Below are positions 36,091 to 50,926 of a stretch of DNA of 64,000 nt, piece after piece. Each line of letters starts with the position of its first letter. The first letter of the stretch is position 1. Below the pieces are notes generated by a model. That model ran no database searches. It was given only the letters and a program-made list of their open reading frames with translations, and was not told the DNA's origin. The position numbers were made by a program, and so were the translations under genes. The DNA is from Geosiphon pyriformis (Eukaryota > Glomeromycota > Glomeromycetes > Archaeosporales > Geosiphonaceae), in assembly GCA_016748015.1 (NCBI GenBank), contig JAAOMT010000134.1, positions 373,341 to 437,340 of the forward strand. The letters run 5' to 3'.

Positions 36091-37150
36091 TATATATTAA
36101 ATATAATTTATATAATAAATTATGTGTATTTAATTACGTAGAATTATTTAAATTTATGGATTTTTTTAAATATTTAATCCAAATTAATAATAATTCAAAT
36201 TATCTGTTTTTTTAAAAAAAAAGATTTTTATATTAAATTTAAATACAATAAAATAATATTGTAATTGTTTTATAAAATTAAAATAAAATATTTAAAATTT
36301 ATTATAAAATTTATAATTTTTGAATTAAATTATAATTCTTTAAAATATTGATTATTAAAACAAAAAAATATATAAAATACTTGGTAATATTTGACAAAAT
36401 TATTTTTTTCTTGTTAATATATTGTAAAATTTAAAAATATTTATAACAATCAATAAAAATAAAAAACAATAAAAACAATAAAAACAATAACAATAACAAT
36501 AACAATAATAAAAAGATTAAAATTAGATTAAATTTTAGCCAAAAAAAATATTTTTACAATATTTTGCTTAATTTTTTATTATTAAAAATTATTATAAGTA
36601 ATTATTTTTTTAGTTATTTTTTAAAACACTCAAAAAAAGTATATATATATATATTTTTAAACAATTAATAAATAAAAAAATTTGGTTAAATTATTAAGTT
36701 AATTAATAATTTGTAAATAATTTATTAAAAATCAAGTTAAATAACCAAATTAATAATCAAATTAATAATCAAATTAACAATTTAATTATTAATTAACCAA
36801 TAATTAATTTTAAGAACTATTATAATATATAACTAAATTAATATTATTAAATAATATAAAAATAATAAATAATAAATTAAAATATAAAAAATAGTTTAAT
36901 ATTAAAATAATAAATACTTAATAATTAATATTATAAATTTTAATTAATAAAAAGTTAATAATTTGAGAATATTGAATCATTAATCAAATTAATACATAAA
37001 TATTAAAATATGCAACATTATTAATACAACTTTTTTAATTTATAAAGTTTTTATTTTTTGTAATTGTTAAATTTTTTTTCAAAAATTATTGTATATGTTT
37101 AAATTAAGTTACTCAAATTAATATTTTAAGTGTTTTACATTGAATTTTTT
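36091..37150. other. AT-rich desert
   Basis: About 1 kb of almost pure A/T, with AACAAT and TATATA simple repeats (36440-36520, 36640-36655). No gene or recognisable transposon remnant seen. Composition matches 22466-24470, which does hold a LINE ghost. Confidence 0.6.
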
Positions 37151-37772
37151 CATAACTTTTGGTGTAATTTTCCTAAAGAAAAATTATATCAATTTTTATA
37201 AAGCTTTCATTACGATGAAAACGTATTTCTTTTTTCTTTAAAATCTTTTTAGTAACAGCTTGTATGGTAAAAATGCTTTCATGTTCCATTGTTAATCATA
37301 CTGTCAATATGGATGGCACTTTCTGCAGCTTTAAGACCTGAATCAAGCTTTGATGGACCTTTCCTGCCACAAAAATCAAGTATTTTTGAATCTTGGGAAT
37401 GCATTAAAGACGTTTTGACAAATATCACACTTGAAACAGTCTGTAAAAAGTGGTGCGGAATTTTCTAGGCCCACACCCACCCGTATAATATCTCTGTTAG
37501 GCTCGCTCAAAAAAAGCCATAATATCAGAGTATCACTCCCAGATGATTATGGGATTTTTGTAATCCCCTCACATACATCTTTATGGGAGCGACTAGTTTG
37601 GCTCTTAACAAAAGAAAGCATTGTCTGCTCGAGGCTTGCCTGCTTATCTATGCTTTCTCTCATTAGGAATGTGATCACACAGACAGACACCAATTTTCTG
37701 GATGATACTGCAGAATTTAACCTCTTTTGAGCTAAAACGACTATTATAAATCCCTCGTGAATACGTACCAAA
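37151..37772. other. Unassigned segment downstream of MTR4
   Basis: Normal composition, lying after the MTR4 stop codon on that gene's strand, so part is probably its 3' UTR. A 99-codon plus-strand ORF (37431-37730) and a minus-strand ORF (37771-37547) exist; neither shows a motif, intron signals or family resemblance, and I call no gene. Confidence 0.4.
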
Positions 37773-40700
37773 TCAAAGGTATAGAGAGGCTGCGAATACT
37801 ATGTCACGCCTAATTTTCTCCATCGCTTTAGTTATAGATGGAGGAAATAAAAAGACATGCTTGAATATATCTAAATGATTTGCTCCCGGAAACATAGATT
37901 AAAAAACACGATAACTAACCTTCAGAAAATTTATTCTCTAATTCTATATTACCAATGGTTTTTGTTGCTGAGACCATTGTCCGAAGAACTTCATCTAAAG
38001 TCCTAAAATTTCTAATGATATTGCCTTCGTACATGCTGGTGTATTTGCAAATTTCCGAGAATTTGGCCCCCTAAAGGTTTCAAGTTAAAATATTACCTCG
38101 AGAGCAGTGAAAGAAAAATCGTATAAAAACGTCTTACTTTACACCATGCGTACACAATTTCCATCATATCAGGATGAAATTTTTGAACATATTCTTTTTC
38201 ATCTACAACCAACTTGCATTCCAGGCTGATCGCGGCAATCCGTCGCGCTGTTTCTTTAAGTTGCTGAAATGGTTTTCTAAATTCTTCTTGTAATGTCTCA
38301 CCTGTTTCCTCTCCTTCAATTTGAAGAAAACAACTCATGAGAGCAGCGGTAGTTTCAACAGAGAGATCATTAAAGACACCATTCATTAGCATTTCCGTAA
38401 GTTCTAATTCGTGACCACAATTAATTTCACAGGCGACGCGACCTTTCACATCTACAACATCATTGGCAGTGATGTATCCTAATCGCCGTAGAACTCGTTT
38501 ACGACACCTAAGCTCCTCAAGCTGCATAATAGAATGTGCGGATTGTATTTTTTTCTTGAGTGCCTTGATTTTGGCTTGGACGGCCACCTTTCTCGTATAC
38601 ATTTCATATAAATCCGGGAGTCGTGGTGAATTGTGAAGAGAATTTAGAAGAAGTTTTGATTCAAGAATCTCAATTTTCTAAGATTTTAAACGGGTACGTT
38701 AATATAAATCAATTTTTGTTTTGACAATCAATGAGCCTTGATTGATTGATGAAGCTCACCCTCAAGAGCTTTTTAAAGCCTTCATCCGTGATGCCCATAT
38801 CAGTTACAGGATCCAACAAAGGAAGCCCATTATTAAATCTTTGAAATACTTCCTGCATGCTTTTATAAACTGCCTCTCTTTGGTCCAGAGGTTTCAAATC
38901 TTTTGGAGGGAAAATACGGATTTCGCTAATGCCATCAACACATGTTAGATCGACGGGAACAACCTGATGCAAAATTTTTATTATTCAAGGCCTTTCATTT
39001 GAATGGCAAAATATAGACGCATCAGCTCAAGATATCTACCATCATTTCTCCCTTTTGATTCTCAAGACATGGGCGTACTCCAGTCGTGCTTCCATCGGCA
39101 TTCTTGGCAACAGCTGACTTGGGGTCACAATGTAACAAAACATCAACGATATATTGTATCCTATTTGTTGGTTTTGATACCGAAAAATTGTTTCCAGAAT
39201 GATCTTGTTCTTGCTGTAACGTAGTGAATTCGATAAGCTTCATGTAGAAATGAAGCATAATTCATTAGTCACAAAAAGCTACCTTCTTTTTCTCAGCGGT
39301 GACTACCATTCCCCATCCAAAATCCATGTTGTCATGCTTCACCCTAATCAATCTTCCTGGTTGTAGGAAAGGTAGAGAAAATTGAGGTTGATTTATCACA
39401 TCTCGCATATCTTTGGTGTACATTTCGAGCTGATCACGTAGCTCATAATAATCCGCAATCACTTCTTCTTCGGGTATTTCGATGGAGACCTTTTCTTCTT
39501 CTGCTCTTTGAATTTCTGAAATAAAAAAATAAAAGTTGGTTATTGATTTTGAATCAAAGGCGTTGCATAGATTTTAATTTTATCTTTCACCTTCTTCCAG
39601 GGCAGGTAAGCTGGCAGTGTTTTGGAATTGATAAAAACTACGTTGAAGAATATATTCCGGACTAAGACCTTCCACTCTTGTCATGTTCAAAATCATGTTG
39701 TAGCCGAGGTGAAAGGCTGATGCTAGCTGATCAGCATCGCCCTATGTTTTTCATTCGATTTAATCAAGAATATAACAATGAAACGACGTTGAACAATATT
39801 TTATACTCTGAACATACTTTTATCATATTCTTAACCACAGGTGGATCCATCCTTTCTGTCACTATCATAAAAACAATGCCTCTTTCGTCAAGCCCTCTAC
39901 GTCCTGCTCGACCGGACATTTGAATGTATTCTCCCGAGGATATCTGAGATAAAGAATGCGTTAAATTTTCCAGGTTTTAATTAAATTCATTCTACGAAAA
40001 CAAAACTTTACACTCACATATCGAGTAGTTTGTCCATCAAATTTTTTCAAGTTCGAGAAAACAACCGTCTTCGCGGGCATGTTTAATCCCATAGCAAAAG
40101 TCTCGGTCGCAAATAAAACTTTGATCAAACCTTCCTGGAACAATATCTCGGTTACTTCCTTTAAAAAAGGCAATAGACCCGAATGATGAATACCAATCCC
40201 TCGTTTCAAAAGGGGTAATATAGCATCGATCTGAGGCAGATTACGGTCATCATCTGAGAGAGAGCTAATAGCGTTGTGGAAAACTTGGGACACCATGTCT
40301 CTTTCATTATCTATTCCATAAAAATAATTTTCAGCAATGAACAAAGAATGATAAATTTCTAAAGCTGGATTTCTTGGATAAAAATGGTATCATTAAACTT
40401 GCCATCATTAAAATCAAAGGTAACGTCTTGTGCAAAAGCTTCGCAATCTTTTTTTCCAAAAGAGAATACAATCACAGGATTATAATTTCTCTGCATGATC
40501 ATCTTTACGATTTTATACATATCAGAAGGTCCTGTTAAGAGAAAGAGGAAGAGGGATGTTTTAATGAAACACAACAATCAAGAGGTTTGATAAGAAATAA
40601 TTTTTTTTTTGACTCTATACCCTTTGGTTGTTCAATTCGACCTCTTTTAGTTTTTTTTCCTTTACTTCCCGCCGGATAATCCCCATCCCAGTCTTTTTTC

Positions 40701-42075
40701 AATGCAGAAATTGACTGTTGAAAGATGTCTTCACGAAATACACCTTTCTCGTCAACAACCATGTAAATCCCGTCAGTCCCTGACGGAAATACATAATGCT
40801 GTAAAGGTGTGGGGCGGAAATCGGTATACACGACATGGCAAGGCTAATAATATTGACGTGAATAAATTAAATAAGATGGGAGAAATAAAAAAAATAAATA
40901 AGATAAACTAAAATTTTTTACCTGTTCATGTATTTTGCATATCCATTCGGCGAATTCCATCGCGTTCGGAATAGTTGCCGATAAAAATACGTAATGAACT
41001 TGGTGAGGTAATAAGATGATTGTTTCTTCCCATACAACCCCACGAGCTACCATCATTAATTAATGTTAAGAGTTAATAATTTGAATTTTCGACGACAAAA
41101 ATTTGTGAAAAATTCCCAAAAATTACTTACTCTTGTCACGCATATAATGAATTTCATCAAAGACAACCCAAGCCACTTCACGCATAACTTCACTACCACG
41201 GTAAAGCATACTACGTAGAATCTACAGAAAATTGAGGGATCTTGAATTTACATAATATATTTCACCGCATATTTTGTAAAATACTAACCTCGGTTGTCAT
41301 GACTAGGCAACTTGCTGTGGGGTTGATGGTTACATCTCCAGTCATCAATCCCACATCCCCAAATTCCTCTTGTAGTTCTCTATACTTTTGATTGCTCAGA
41401 GCCTATATTTAATGAGAATGAAAATTAGTTTTTCATGTAAATTTATGGATAGAAACTCGGGGATCAAAATTTTATAAAGGAAAATACTTTAATAGGACTG
41501 GTATAAATGACTCTTTGCTTATTTCTTAACCCTTGAGCAATAGCATATTCAGCGACAACTGTTTTCCCAGCTGAAGTGTGAGCACTAACCAATACAGACT
41601 CTGATCTTTCAATACATTGAATAGAAACTTTTTGAAACGGATCTAATGTGAAAGGATATGTACGCGGCGGATCCGGTGGCGATACATGCTCGGATAGAGG
41701 AATGTATGGATAAGTAGGGGGAAGTGCTACTTGATGACGGACCTTTTAAAAGAAAAAAAAAATCTAGAGGCCTTGTTTGTTATTAGAAAATTATTCAAGT
41801 TGTGAAAATCTGACCTGGTGAGTTAACAGAACACTTTTATCTTCAGTGGGAAGATCAGAGGCCAAATTGATAGAGGCAGGAACTTCTCTAACAGCTTTTG
41901 TTTCGAAAACATCAGTCACAACCGGCAGTGGGGTCACGGTATATATCTTGGCCTTTTTTGTTTGTGATTCACGATCATCAATAGGATCAAGGTCGATGAT
42001 TTCCTTGTTGAACCCAACACCCAACCCTCTCTTTTTTGATCCAGAAGACGAATTAATACCGTCCCCTCTATACAT
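37773..42075 (-). CDS. MTR4: MTR4 exosome-cofactor RNA helicase
   Basis: Ski2-like 3'-5' RNA helicase that feeds nuclear RNA to the exosome (TRAMP complex). Sixteen exons: 42075-41815, 41742-41488, 41402-41289, 41221-41131, 41046-40922, 40843-40621, 40531-40403, 40310-40018, 39943-39818, 39741-39591, 39515-39283, 39213-39040, 38963-38760, 38677-38138, 38070-37920, 37825-37773. Total 3123 nt, 1040 aa (human about 1042). Walker A AHTSAGKT (exon 2), FDEIHYM (motif II, exon 4), LSATIPN (exon 5), GIHHSGLLP and [12 protein letters not shown] (exon 8), [10 protein letters not shown] (exon 9), KOW/arch DFGWGMVV (exon 11), and a DSHCT C-terminus ending [12 protein letters not shown]. The intron between exons 7 and 8 uses a GC donor (GATG/GCAAGT). 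Complete and apparently functional. Confidence 0.96.
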
Positions 42076-42161
42076 TTTGACTTTTTATGTGGGAACACTC
42101 AAACAACTCGTTTTTTGATCTTTTTTTCTTTTGATAGTCACCAAATTGAAAATTTCATTTA

Positions 42162-42169
42162 TCACGTGA
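42162..42169. promoter_or_regulatory. TCACGTGA E-box upstream of MTR4
   Basis: A perfect 8-bp palindrome TCACGTGA 87 bp upstream of the MTR4 ATG. It matches the core bound by fungal Cbf1-type bHLH factors. Position suits a promoter element; binding is inferred only. Confidence 0.35.
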
Positions 42170-42241
42170 TTATGAGAAATTTATTTTAATGATATTAAAT
42201 CATTTAATCAAGTTAACGTATTATTATAATTTTTGATTGTA

Positions 42242-43063
<822 letters not shown>

Positions 43064-43125
43064 CAAAACATGTATTTTAAAACAAATAAAAAATTAGTAT
43101 TTAGTTAGTTACACATTAAGTCATA

Positions 43126-43160
<35 letters not shown>

Positions 43161-43585
43161 ATCAATAAATAGCTTTTAACCGAATTATTCAATATATGAG
43201 ATAACTTTTAATAACACTATAATACCTTTTTTATTTTTGTTCTTTATTTTATTTTTTTTGAAAAAAAAATTTAAAGTTATTATTATTTATTATTTGTTTT
43301 ATTAAATTATTTACAAGAGATTATACAAATAAAAAAAAGTTCACGAATTAACTTATATTGGATATAGAATTTCTGGAATTAGATTAGAGCGTTGAAAAAA
43401 ATTAATGTTAATTCTCACTATATTTTTTTTACTCATACATTTTATTGTCATTATGATACATTTTACGTTACTCACATATTAAAAGGTTTGAAAATTAGCC
43501 TGTCTCGGGAAAATCTACTATCCGAATTTAGTCTTAAAAGAGAATATTTGAATTGATGATTTGGATTTTTAATTATTGCTTACAA

Positions 43586-43636
<51 letters not shown>

Positions 43637-46147
43637 TAATGATGATAATTAAATTACAGATTTCACATTGTTATCGTTGATCATCAAGAGAATTTAGGTC
43701 GATATTTTGCTTAAAAATCTTTAAAGAATGAGAATTAGGAAAAGATGTTTCCCTAAATATACGTATAACTTTTTACCTCCTAACATGGGAAAACCTTTGA
43801 AAGCTAAGTTTAATATTAATTTTTTTAATTCTGAATTAAAATAGTTTCAAATTAGACATAAGCCACAAAACGTTTAACCTTTTATCATTCATTTAATTTA
43901 TTCGTTCGTTTGGAAAATAGATAGATAGATATATTTTAAATTATAAGAAAACATGAAACAAAAAAAATATTTACCAGATTTGAGGAACAAGTTAAACTTC
44001 AAAACGTAAGCAAACGCAAAAAAGTACAAGCGAAGTATAAGCAACAATGGAATAATTAAAATGCGGTATTATGCGGTACAATTTTCTTTTTCGAAAATAA
44101 TTTATTGCCAGTGAGCCTCGTGATAATGCTGAAAATGTATCATCATCATCAATGATTTTATGAAATTTTTTAAACTTAATTGTTTGTCAATGTTTCACAC
44201 GATTATTATGATTAATCAGTAATACACTATTAATATTATGAGAAACGCGTCACGACATTCCAATATTACAATTTTTCCATTCATCATTCCCCCCCCCCCC
44301 CATTCCCATTGATAAGACTACATAAGGCTCAATGAAATTTTTATTTAAATTTCCCCATCAAATATCTATCAATACATGACCGAAAATTGAAAATTGAAAA
44401 TTTCACAGTTACATTACCTTTTGTTGAGCTCACAGATTTCTTAAAACAAAAATTCAACATTTATTATTTACGTTAAAAATTTGTTTTAAAAAAAGAAAAT
44501 TTCTTTCACCTTTTAAACATGGTGTTCACGGTGTAATACAAAATGTAAAAAAAAAATTTTTATGCAGGGGAAGGTAACAGCCTGTGAGGAACGCTAGGCA
44601 CATTAAAGAATCGTTGAAAAATTTTACATTGTTGGATTTCTCCGAGATCACTCTTGCTTGGTGTAAAACCGCTCGCTGTTGTTGTTGTTGTTGTTGTTAT
44701 TGTTATTGCATCAAGTTGCTTGATTGTTGGAATTGAAAAAAAAAATTTGTAAAAAAAAATGATGAATTGAAAAAATAAAAAAAATTTAATTAATTATACT
44801 TCATTCAAATTATCTCGGGTGAAAAAAAAAGCCCCAATTCTTAATCATTGAAAATTTCCCCCAAGAAAAAATTTTAAAGTTTAGGATTGTCTTCCGTTTA
44901 TCAATTATTTGCAGTATCAATATCGCAAAAATATTATGATCACGGTAGAAACTGTATTTTATATATATATGAAAATCATGGAATCTATGATCCTAACATT
45001 CTTTTAATCTATTGCGAAATTTAGAAAATGTTCTTCAAGTTTCTTCGAATCTTTCTTTACCATATTACGACGACATGGGGTGACGCTGTTAAAATTAGCA
45101 ACTCATTTCCCCAGATCATCTACATATCCGGCTCTGCTTACGAAATAAGAATACTGCACTTGATAGTCGGAGAACGAAAGTTTAGAACTTTTTTATGCTA
45201 TTGATCGCAAGCCTAACCCGCCAATTTCTATTTTTGAAATTACCATCGTTAATCTCCTAAACCCGATAAAGCATCTTATTTAAGCGTCTCTAAATCTGTT
45301 CCAAAAAAAAAAATTCAGTCACTTCACGCTAATCCTATTTTGGTTTAGTATTAAATAATGGTTTTCTTGCTCTGATACACTTTTTGTTGTTTAGTGGATC
45401 GTTTTGATTTCCATTCTCAGAAACTTTGTATTCTTGGGAAATTGTAAACAGGTTTTCTTTGCAGCATTGTTGTAAATTTTATTTTCTTGGAAAGTAAACG
45501 TGCTCACGATATCTTTTCCGTTTGTATTTTTTTTTGTATTTTTTTTTTTTTTCACTCAAACTATGAAAGGAATAATCTTTCATGGTCAGCAGAGAGATCA
45601 CGACATTATCGTCGTTTTTGCCTTTCATTACTTTTTGCCTGTTACAGCATTATAAATTTCCCACTTATTTGAATTTATCTACTTCTCTCTTTCCCCACGT
45701 CCACGCTTTCCCCAACTCATTGGACTAATAATAACAATAACAATAATAATTATAATACTGGGTTGGCTAATTTCGTGTGATTCATTCACCATTTGATCCT
45801 GGGAAGCTTTCATACCATCATAAATATTTATCTCATAAAAGTAGACAATGAATATTATATCTTGTTTGTTGTTTAACATAATTCCTGTGAAAACCAATCG
45901 ACAAATCACCCTGTAGGGATAAGTTAAGGCTACACTATATTGAAGTTAAATCATCTCTGAAATTTTTAAGGGTAACTTAACATGAACGTTTCGGGCAAAC
46001 TTAAGGCTTTTAAAAAAAGTTTGAGCAGAGCCTGATGCGTGGGAAATAGTTGCTGCATCCCAGAACGGAATCTATTTCTGTCATCAGCCCTGGGCCCAGA
46101 ACAGTAAGTTCAATGGGTGGTGGGTAGGGTAGATGGGTGGATGAGTG

Positions 46148-46178
<31 letters not shown>

Positions 46179-48461
46179 GGATGGATGGATGGATGGATGG
46201 ATGGATGAAATAATACATGGAATTTCTGATCATTTTTAACACATAATGTTGTCTTATTCAAGATGGCTTGGTTATGTGAAAAAATTATTAATAAACTCCG
46301 AGGAAAAAGAATAATACATACTAGGTAAAAAAATTGATCATACGTTTGAGGTCGCATGATCTTTACACATGAACCAACGCAGGAGAAACGAGAACTTTTG
46401 TGACATGATAATGTTCTGAATACGGTCTGCAAATAAACATAATGTCATCCCTTGCCCAATTAGGGCTTCGTCATTTTCTAGGATCATTAGAATAATTTTT
46501 CCCCATCGTTTCTAGAGAAAGTGTAAATTTGTCGCGTAAATTATTGGTCAATTGCTAGGTCACACAAAGAATAAGCCGTCTCTCCAATAAATAGAAGAGG
46601 GGACCGTCTCAAAGTCAGAAATTTGGCATCATTCCAATCAAATTTGCGCCTACTTGATTTCGGAAAGACCAGCAAAAAAAAGAGCTCACACAGCTTCTGT
46701 TGCTCTCGTTGTTGTGTGTCGCTTACACCTTGTCCTTTACCCACCTCCCTCTTCCCCTTTCTTTCGTCTTCCAATTAAACAGCCAAAAAAAAACCAGAAA
46801 AACAGCCAAAAAAAATTAATCTACTCAACTCCCAGTTCCCCTTCCACCTTTTACCAAAAACAACACTCACCAGGCTCGAGATTTTTCTCTTGAAATTGGT
46901 GTCGTCTGTCTCATCGGAACTCCAACTTCGTCGGTACCTTTCACTTTTTTTAACTTTTTGTTTTTTTGATTGTGTTCAACTTGTGTTTACTTTTTGCAAT
47001 AAGAAAAGATTTGAAAGATGTGTGTAAAATAAATGGTGCTTATGAGAGTTATAGTTTATATGCCGGTGTAAGTCTTCCAGTGTGTGAACTAATGGCTTGT
47101 GTAGAATGGAATCCTCAAAGTTTTATTTATTATACTATGAAAATGTGACATCAATTACTAAACAATATCTATTTACATCTATTCAACTTTATATTCACTC
47201 TGTTAACCTCTCCTCGACTTACCCCTGAACGCGGTTTTTAATAGTACCGGACGGAAACACCGATCATAACAGCGACATTGTGAAAAGCACTCGTCCAAAC
47301 AAAGCGTCCCCTTCACTCCTTTGGTAGACACTTTTGGTGAGCATACTTTTTTTTTATTTTAAAAAATGGGCGTTTGTGAAAGTTCCAAAATTAATGCTAA
47401 TACGCTCTATTTCATAATCATTATCATCTTCAACCCTTCAACAGGCAGTCAACAACGAACCAACAATTTCTTAACCCAACCAACCAACCAACCAACCAAC
47501 CAGCCAGCCAGCCAGCCAGCCAGCCAATCAATCAACCACTGTGTTATCACCTGCAAAATTTGATTTTTTGGCCACGACTTATTTGCTAAACAAGGCAAAC
47601 TACATATAATGTTCTAAAGTCCACTGCTTTACAAGCGGCCGGCTAATAAAAATTTTCGAGTTGGTCTGTATCAACGGTTCCACCAAGTTTTATCACCTTT
47701 TAATTATGCAAGCATTCCCACTATTTTCACCCAACAAACTCTCTTTATATTGGTATCTTGCTTAAATTGTTACACCTATTCTCATTCCACAATCCCTTAA
47801 TTCAAATATTTTTTTAAAAAGTCCATTTCGGTTATCGCCACTGATTTTTAATCCTACTACCACCGACTTGGTTCCTTAACATATATAAAAAACTTTTCAT
47901 CTCCCTTTTCAAAGTCGCAAATCTCGCGTCTTTATTTGTAATATAGCCACTGATAAATACATTTAACTACCGTATATATTTTTCCTCATTTTTCCTCATT
48001 TTCTTATTTTTTTATTTTCTTATTTTTTATTTCAAAACCACCCACCCACACATTACCACAATCGCTGACTCTGTTCAGTATGGCGTTTTAAAGAGGAATC
48101 CAAGTATACAAAAGATGACCTTATTTTCATTCGATTCTACAGTGTTCACGGCCATCGCGTTATCGCCTGCTAGCTTTCTAATTGATCAGCGCTATCTAAA
48201 GACTTTGAAAATACAAAGATTCTCTTGCTACCATCCAAATCATTTATTCGCTCGACATTACCGCCCAAAGTCATTCATAAACCTCTAAAAAACGTGTTGC
48301 TAAATCTCTGTGCGGCAAGTTAACATTCATCGTGGGCCTAGGTCTACAGAAAAGCACACTCAAGCCGGTTCTTGAAACAAAAACACAGAAAATTCAAAAA
48401 TAAAAGTTACAAATCCTTCCTTTTCACGCCAAAAAAATTGTACAATTATTCTATTTTCTTA

Positions 48462-48495
<34 letters not shown>

Positions 48496-48584
48496 CCAAC
48501 CAACCAACCAACCAACCAACCAATCGATCGATCGATCGATCAAACAGCCAACCAATAAAGGACAATTTAAAGATACATTTCATA
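43064..48584. other. Long spacer and probable leader region of the kinase gene
   Basis: 5.5 kb without a supported gene. It holds microsatellites (43127-43162, 43587-43641), a 13-C run (44289-44301), GTT repeats (44677-44699), GATA/GATG tetranucleotides (46148-46206) and AACC/AGCC tetranucleotides (47476-47536). Pyrimidine-rich stretches around 46690-46760 and 47990-48060 on the plus strand resemble fungal promoters or leaders. Short ORFs here lack motifs. The kinase transcription start cannot be placed. Confidence 0.5.
48463..48542 (+). repeat. Compound tetranucleotide repeat just upstream of the kinase start
   Basis: (AATC)n, then (AACC)n, then (GATC)n in direct succession, ending 42 bp before the kinase ATG at 48585. 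The kinase frame stays open through it back to 48372, where it would read N-Q-S-I and N-Q-P-T units; this is probably leader, not protein. Confidence 0.85.
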
Positions 48585-50926
48585 ATGGTTCAACGATCGG
48601 CCTCTGATCGAAATCCTACAAAACAAGAACAATGGTCAACGGGGCAGTTACCCTCTCAAATAATTATGCCTTTTGGACCTGGGCATATTATTGCTGATCC
48701 TGTTAGTGGATCAAACTACGAAGTGGTTCAGCCTCTGGGGAATGGCTCTTATGCAATGGTATATTTGGTGCGCAATCTAAAAGATGACCAGTACTACGCC
48801 CTGAAGTGTCTGTCAAAAGCCAACATGGATCAACAGCAACTAGAAATTCAACGTAGTGAGGTAATTTCACAATTTTATCTTAACCTCAAAACTCCTCTTA
48901 ATCATATTTTTATCATGATCCATAATTTAGACTTGTAGAAATTTTGATTCATATTTTAACAATTCGCGATATTTAAATTTAACAACCTATCTTAGGTTTT
49001 GCTTCACGAAAGAGTTTCAGGTCACCCTAATATCGTATATCTCTATCATACTTTCGATACATCCGATTGGCTTTTCCTTGTCATGGAATATTGTGACGGT
49101 GAAGATCTTTACTATTGGCTCACACGGGAAAATGATCGTATAGACACCAGAACAGGACGTATGCTTTCGGAGCGCGAGCATCTTGAAGTTGTTCAACAGG
49201 TCTTTCTGCAGATGCTTGAAGCAGTCCATCATTGTCACAGTCGTGGCGTTGCGCATCGTGATTTGAAGCCGGAAAACTTTATTATTACGGTCGACAATAG
49301 GACTGGAAAAGTTAAGATACAGTTGGCTGATTTTGGACTGGCTACGGATGAATTGGAATCGACAGATTTTGATTGCGGCTCCAAACCTTACATGAGTTTT
49401 GGTGAGCATTTATTTTTTTAATGAATAAACTCATTTTAAAGGAGAATAAACAAAACATTGATTTTTGTGCTCATCTTTCTACAGAATGTTATAATCCTGT
49501 TGGGGAAACCTACCGTCCTCGCATGTGCGATGTTTGGTCGCTGGGTGTGATTCTCATTAATATGATTTATCACCGGATACCTTGGTCTGCTCCACACCCC
49601 GAGGAATGTTCATCTTTTGCTGAATTCCAACGGGAAAAAGCCGACTTTCTAATGCGTAAATTCTATGAACCAAAACTTCCATACGAGGTTGCAGATTTCT
49701 TTGCAACTCGAATTTTTTGTATCCCCGAAAAAGGCCGCATAAGCGTTCACGAATTTAAAGTCTGGTGCCAAAATTTGGTACACATGATGATGGGATCCAC
49801 CATTAATGTAAATAATTTAGACCTACGTCGAATGTCAATCTCTTCGGCTACAAAGATGAATGAAGAAGCTGATATTGATTCCGAGAATCGTCATGTTTAT
49901 GCTCGGAAAAAATCATGGTCAGACGTCTTTGAGGAATCCATCGGTCTTGAAATGGACTTTACTATTCCTGTCATCTTCAAACACGAAGAGTTTAGCTCTC
50001 CTAACACTACCTTCCAAGACGAAGTGTATAATCCACCCATTATTAAGAACTCTAGGGCAGAACATGTCGAGTCGTATATATCGGAGGCTTCCAGAGAACG
50101 TGGTGATGTAAAAGAAATAGAATATATAGATGACGAGCCACAAGTCGGCAATAATGCTAACAATAGTGATGCTGACTCCGGTTTTGGCACAGATGAAGAT
50201 GGTACTGGAAACATTATTCGCCGAGTGAGAGCCCAGCAGCATGAAGCTTCGGGCCCTAATAACACTAAAAATGCCTATTACAAAGTAGATATTTCTAAAA
50301 CTCCGACCAAGGTGATTTATTGTAGACCAAGGCCATGGGGTGAACAGAAGGATCTTAATAATCAGCGTGAACATGCCACAACTGTTAATGGGTCCCCTCC
50401 TAACGACCATTGGAGTTCTTACAAGCAACGTCGTGAGCGTTTGGAGCAGCGACGCAAAGAGAAAGAAGAAAAGAAATTGAATATGTTGGCACAGAATCGC
50501 CGTCGTGGATTAAGTGTTGGGTCAAGTGATGAACCTGGGAGCAATTCTTTCTCACGACGACCTCGTCCTCATCAACCTTCTCCCTCACATCCCAGAAGAT
50601 TTTCCAAAATTGACCATAATGTGGCTTCGCCCTCAAATTTCAAGAGAAGCTCTCTTCCGCCTAGTCCAACAAATATCAAGTATGCGAAATCAAATATAGG
50701 ATCCGAGATCTACGCCGCCGGTTCCGGAACATCTGCTGGCGTTAAGAAAACATCTCCCGTCTCCCCGTCAACTGTGCGCAAGAATAATGGAGAAAATCCT
50801 ATTCAATCTTCACAAGTTCCTAAAAAAGTTGCCAGATCCTCAAAGACTTCTTTAACCAAAATGTTGGAGAAAGTGGTTGCTTTTAACCGCGGAGTCAGAA
50901 TTGCTGGCCAAGGTGTCTGCATTTAA
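48585..50926 (+). CDS. Ser/Thr protein kinase of the Ran1/Ksp1/Vhs1-Sks1 type
   Basis: Three exons: 48585-48860, 48996-49401, 49485-50926; 707 aa. Kinase domain about residues 45-345: Gly loop LGNGSYAMVYLV, Lys in YYALKCL, hinge VMEYCDGEDLYYWL, catalytic HRDLKPENF, ADFGLATDE, and an unusual activation-segment end GSKPYMSFECYN in place of APE, typical of this fungal family. The C-terminal half is long, polar, and rich in Ser, Pro and Arg with no domain seen. The first ATG matching family length is 48585, although the frame is open further upstream. In yeasts these kinases link nutrient state to growth and differentiation. Subfamily assignment is by motif memory. Confidence 0.88.

Noticed and set aside
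37431-37771. Short ORFs on both strands downstream of MTR4.
   Set aside because: No motif, no partner exons, overlapping each other. Probably 3' UTR or spacer.
48372-48584. N-terminal extension of the kinase (71 codons in frame).
   Set aside because: It is mostly translation of a tetranucleotide microsatellite and has no match to family N-termini. The ATG at 48585 gives a normal length.
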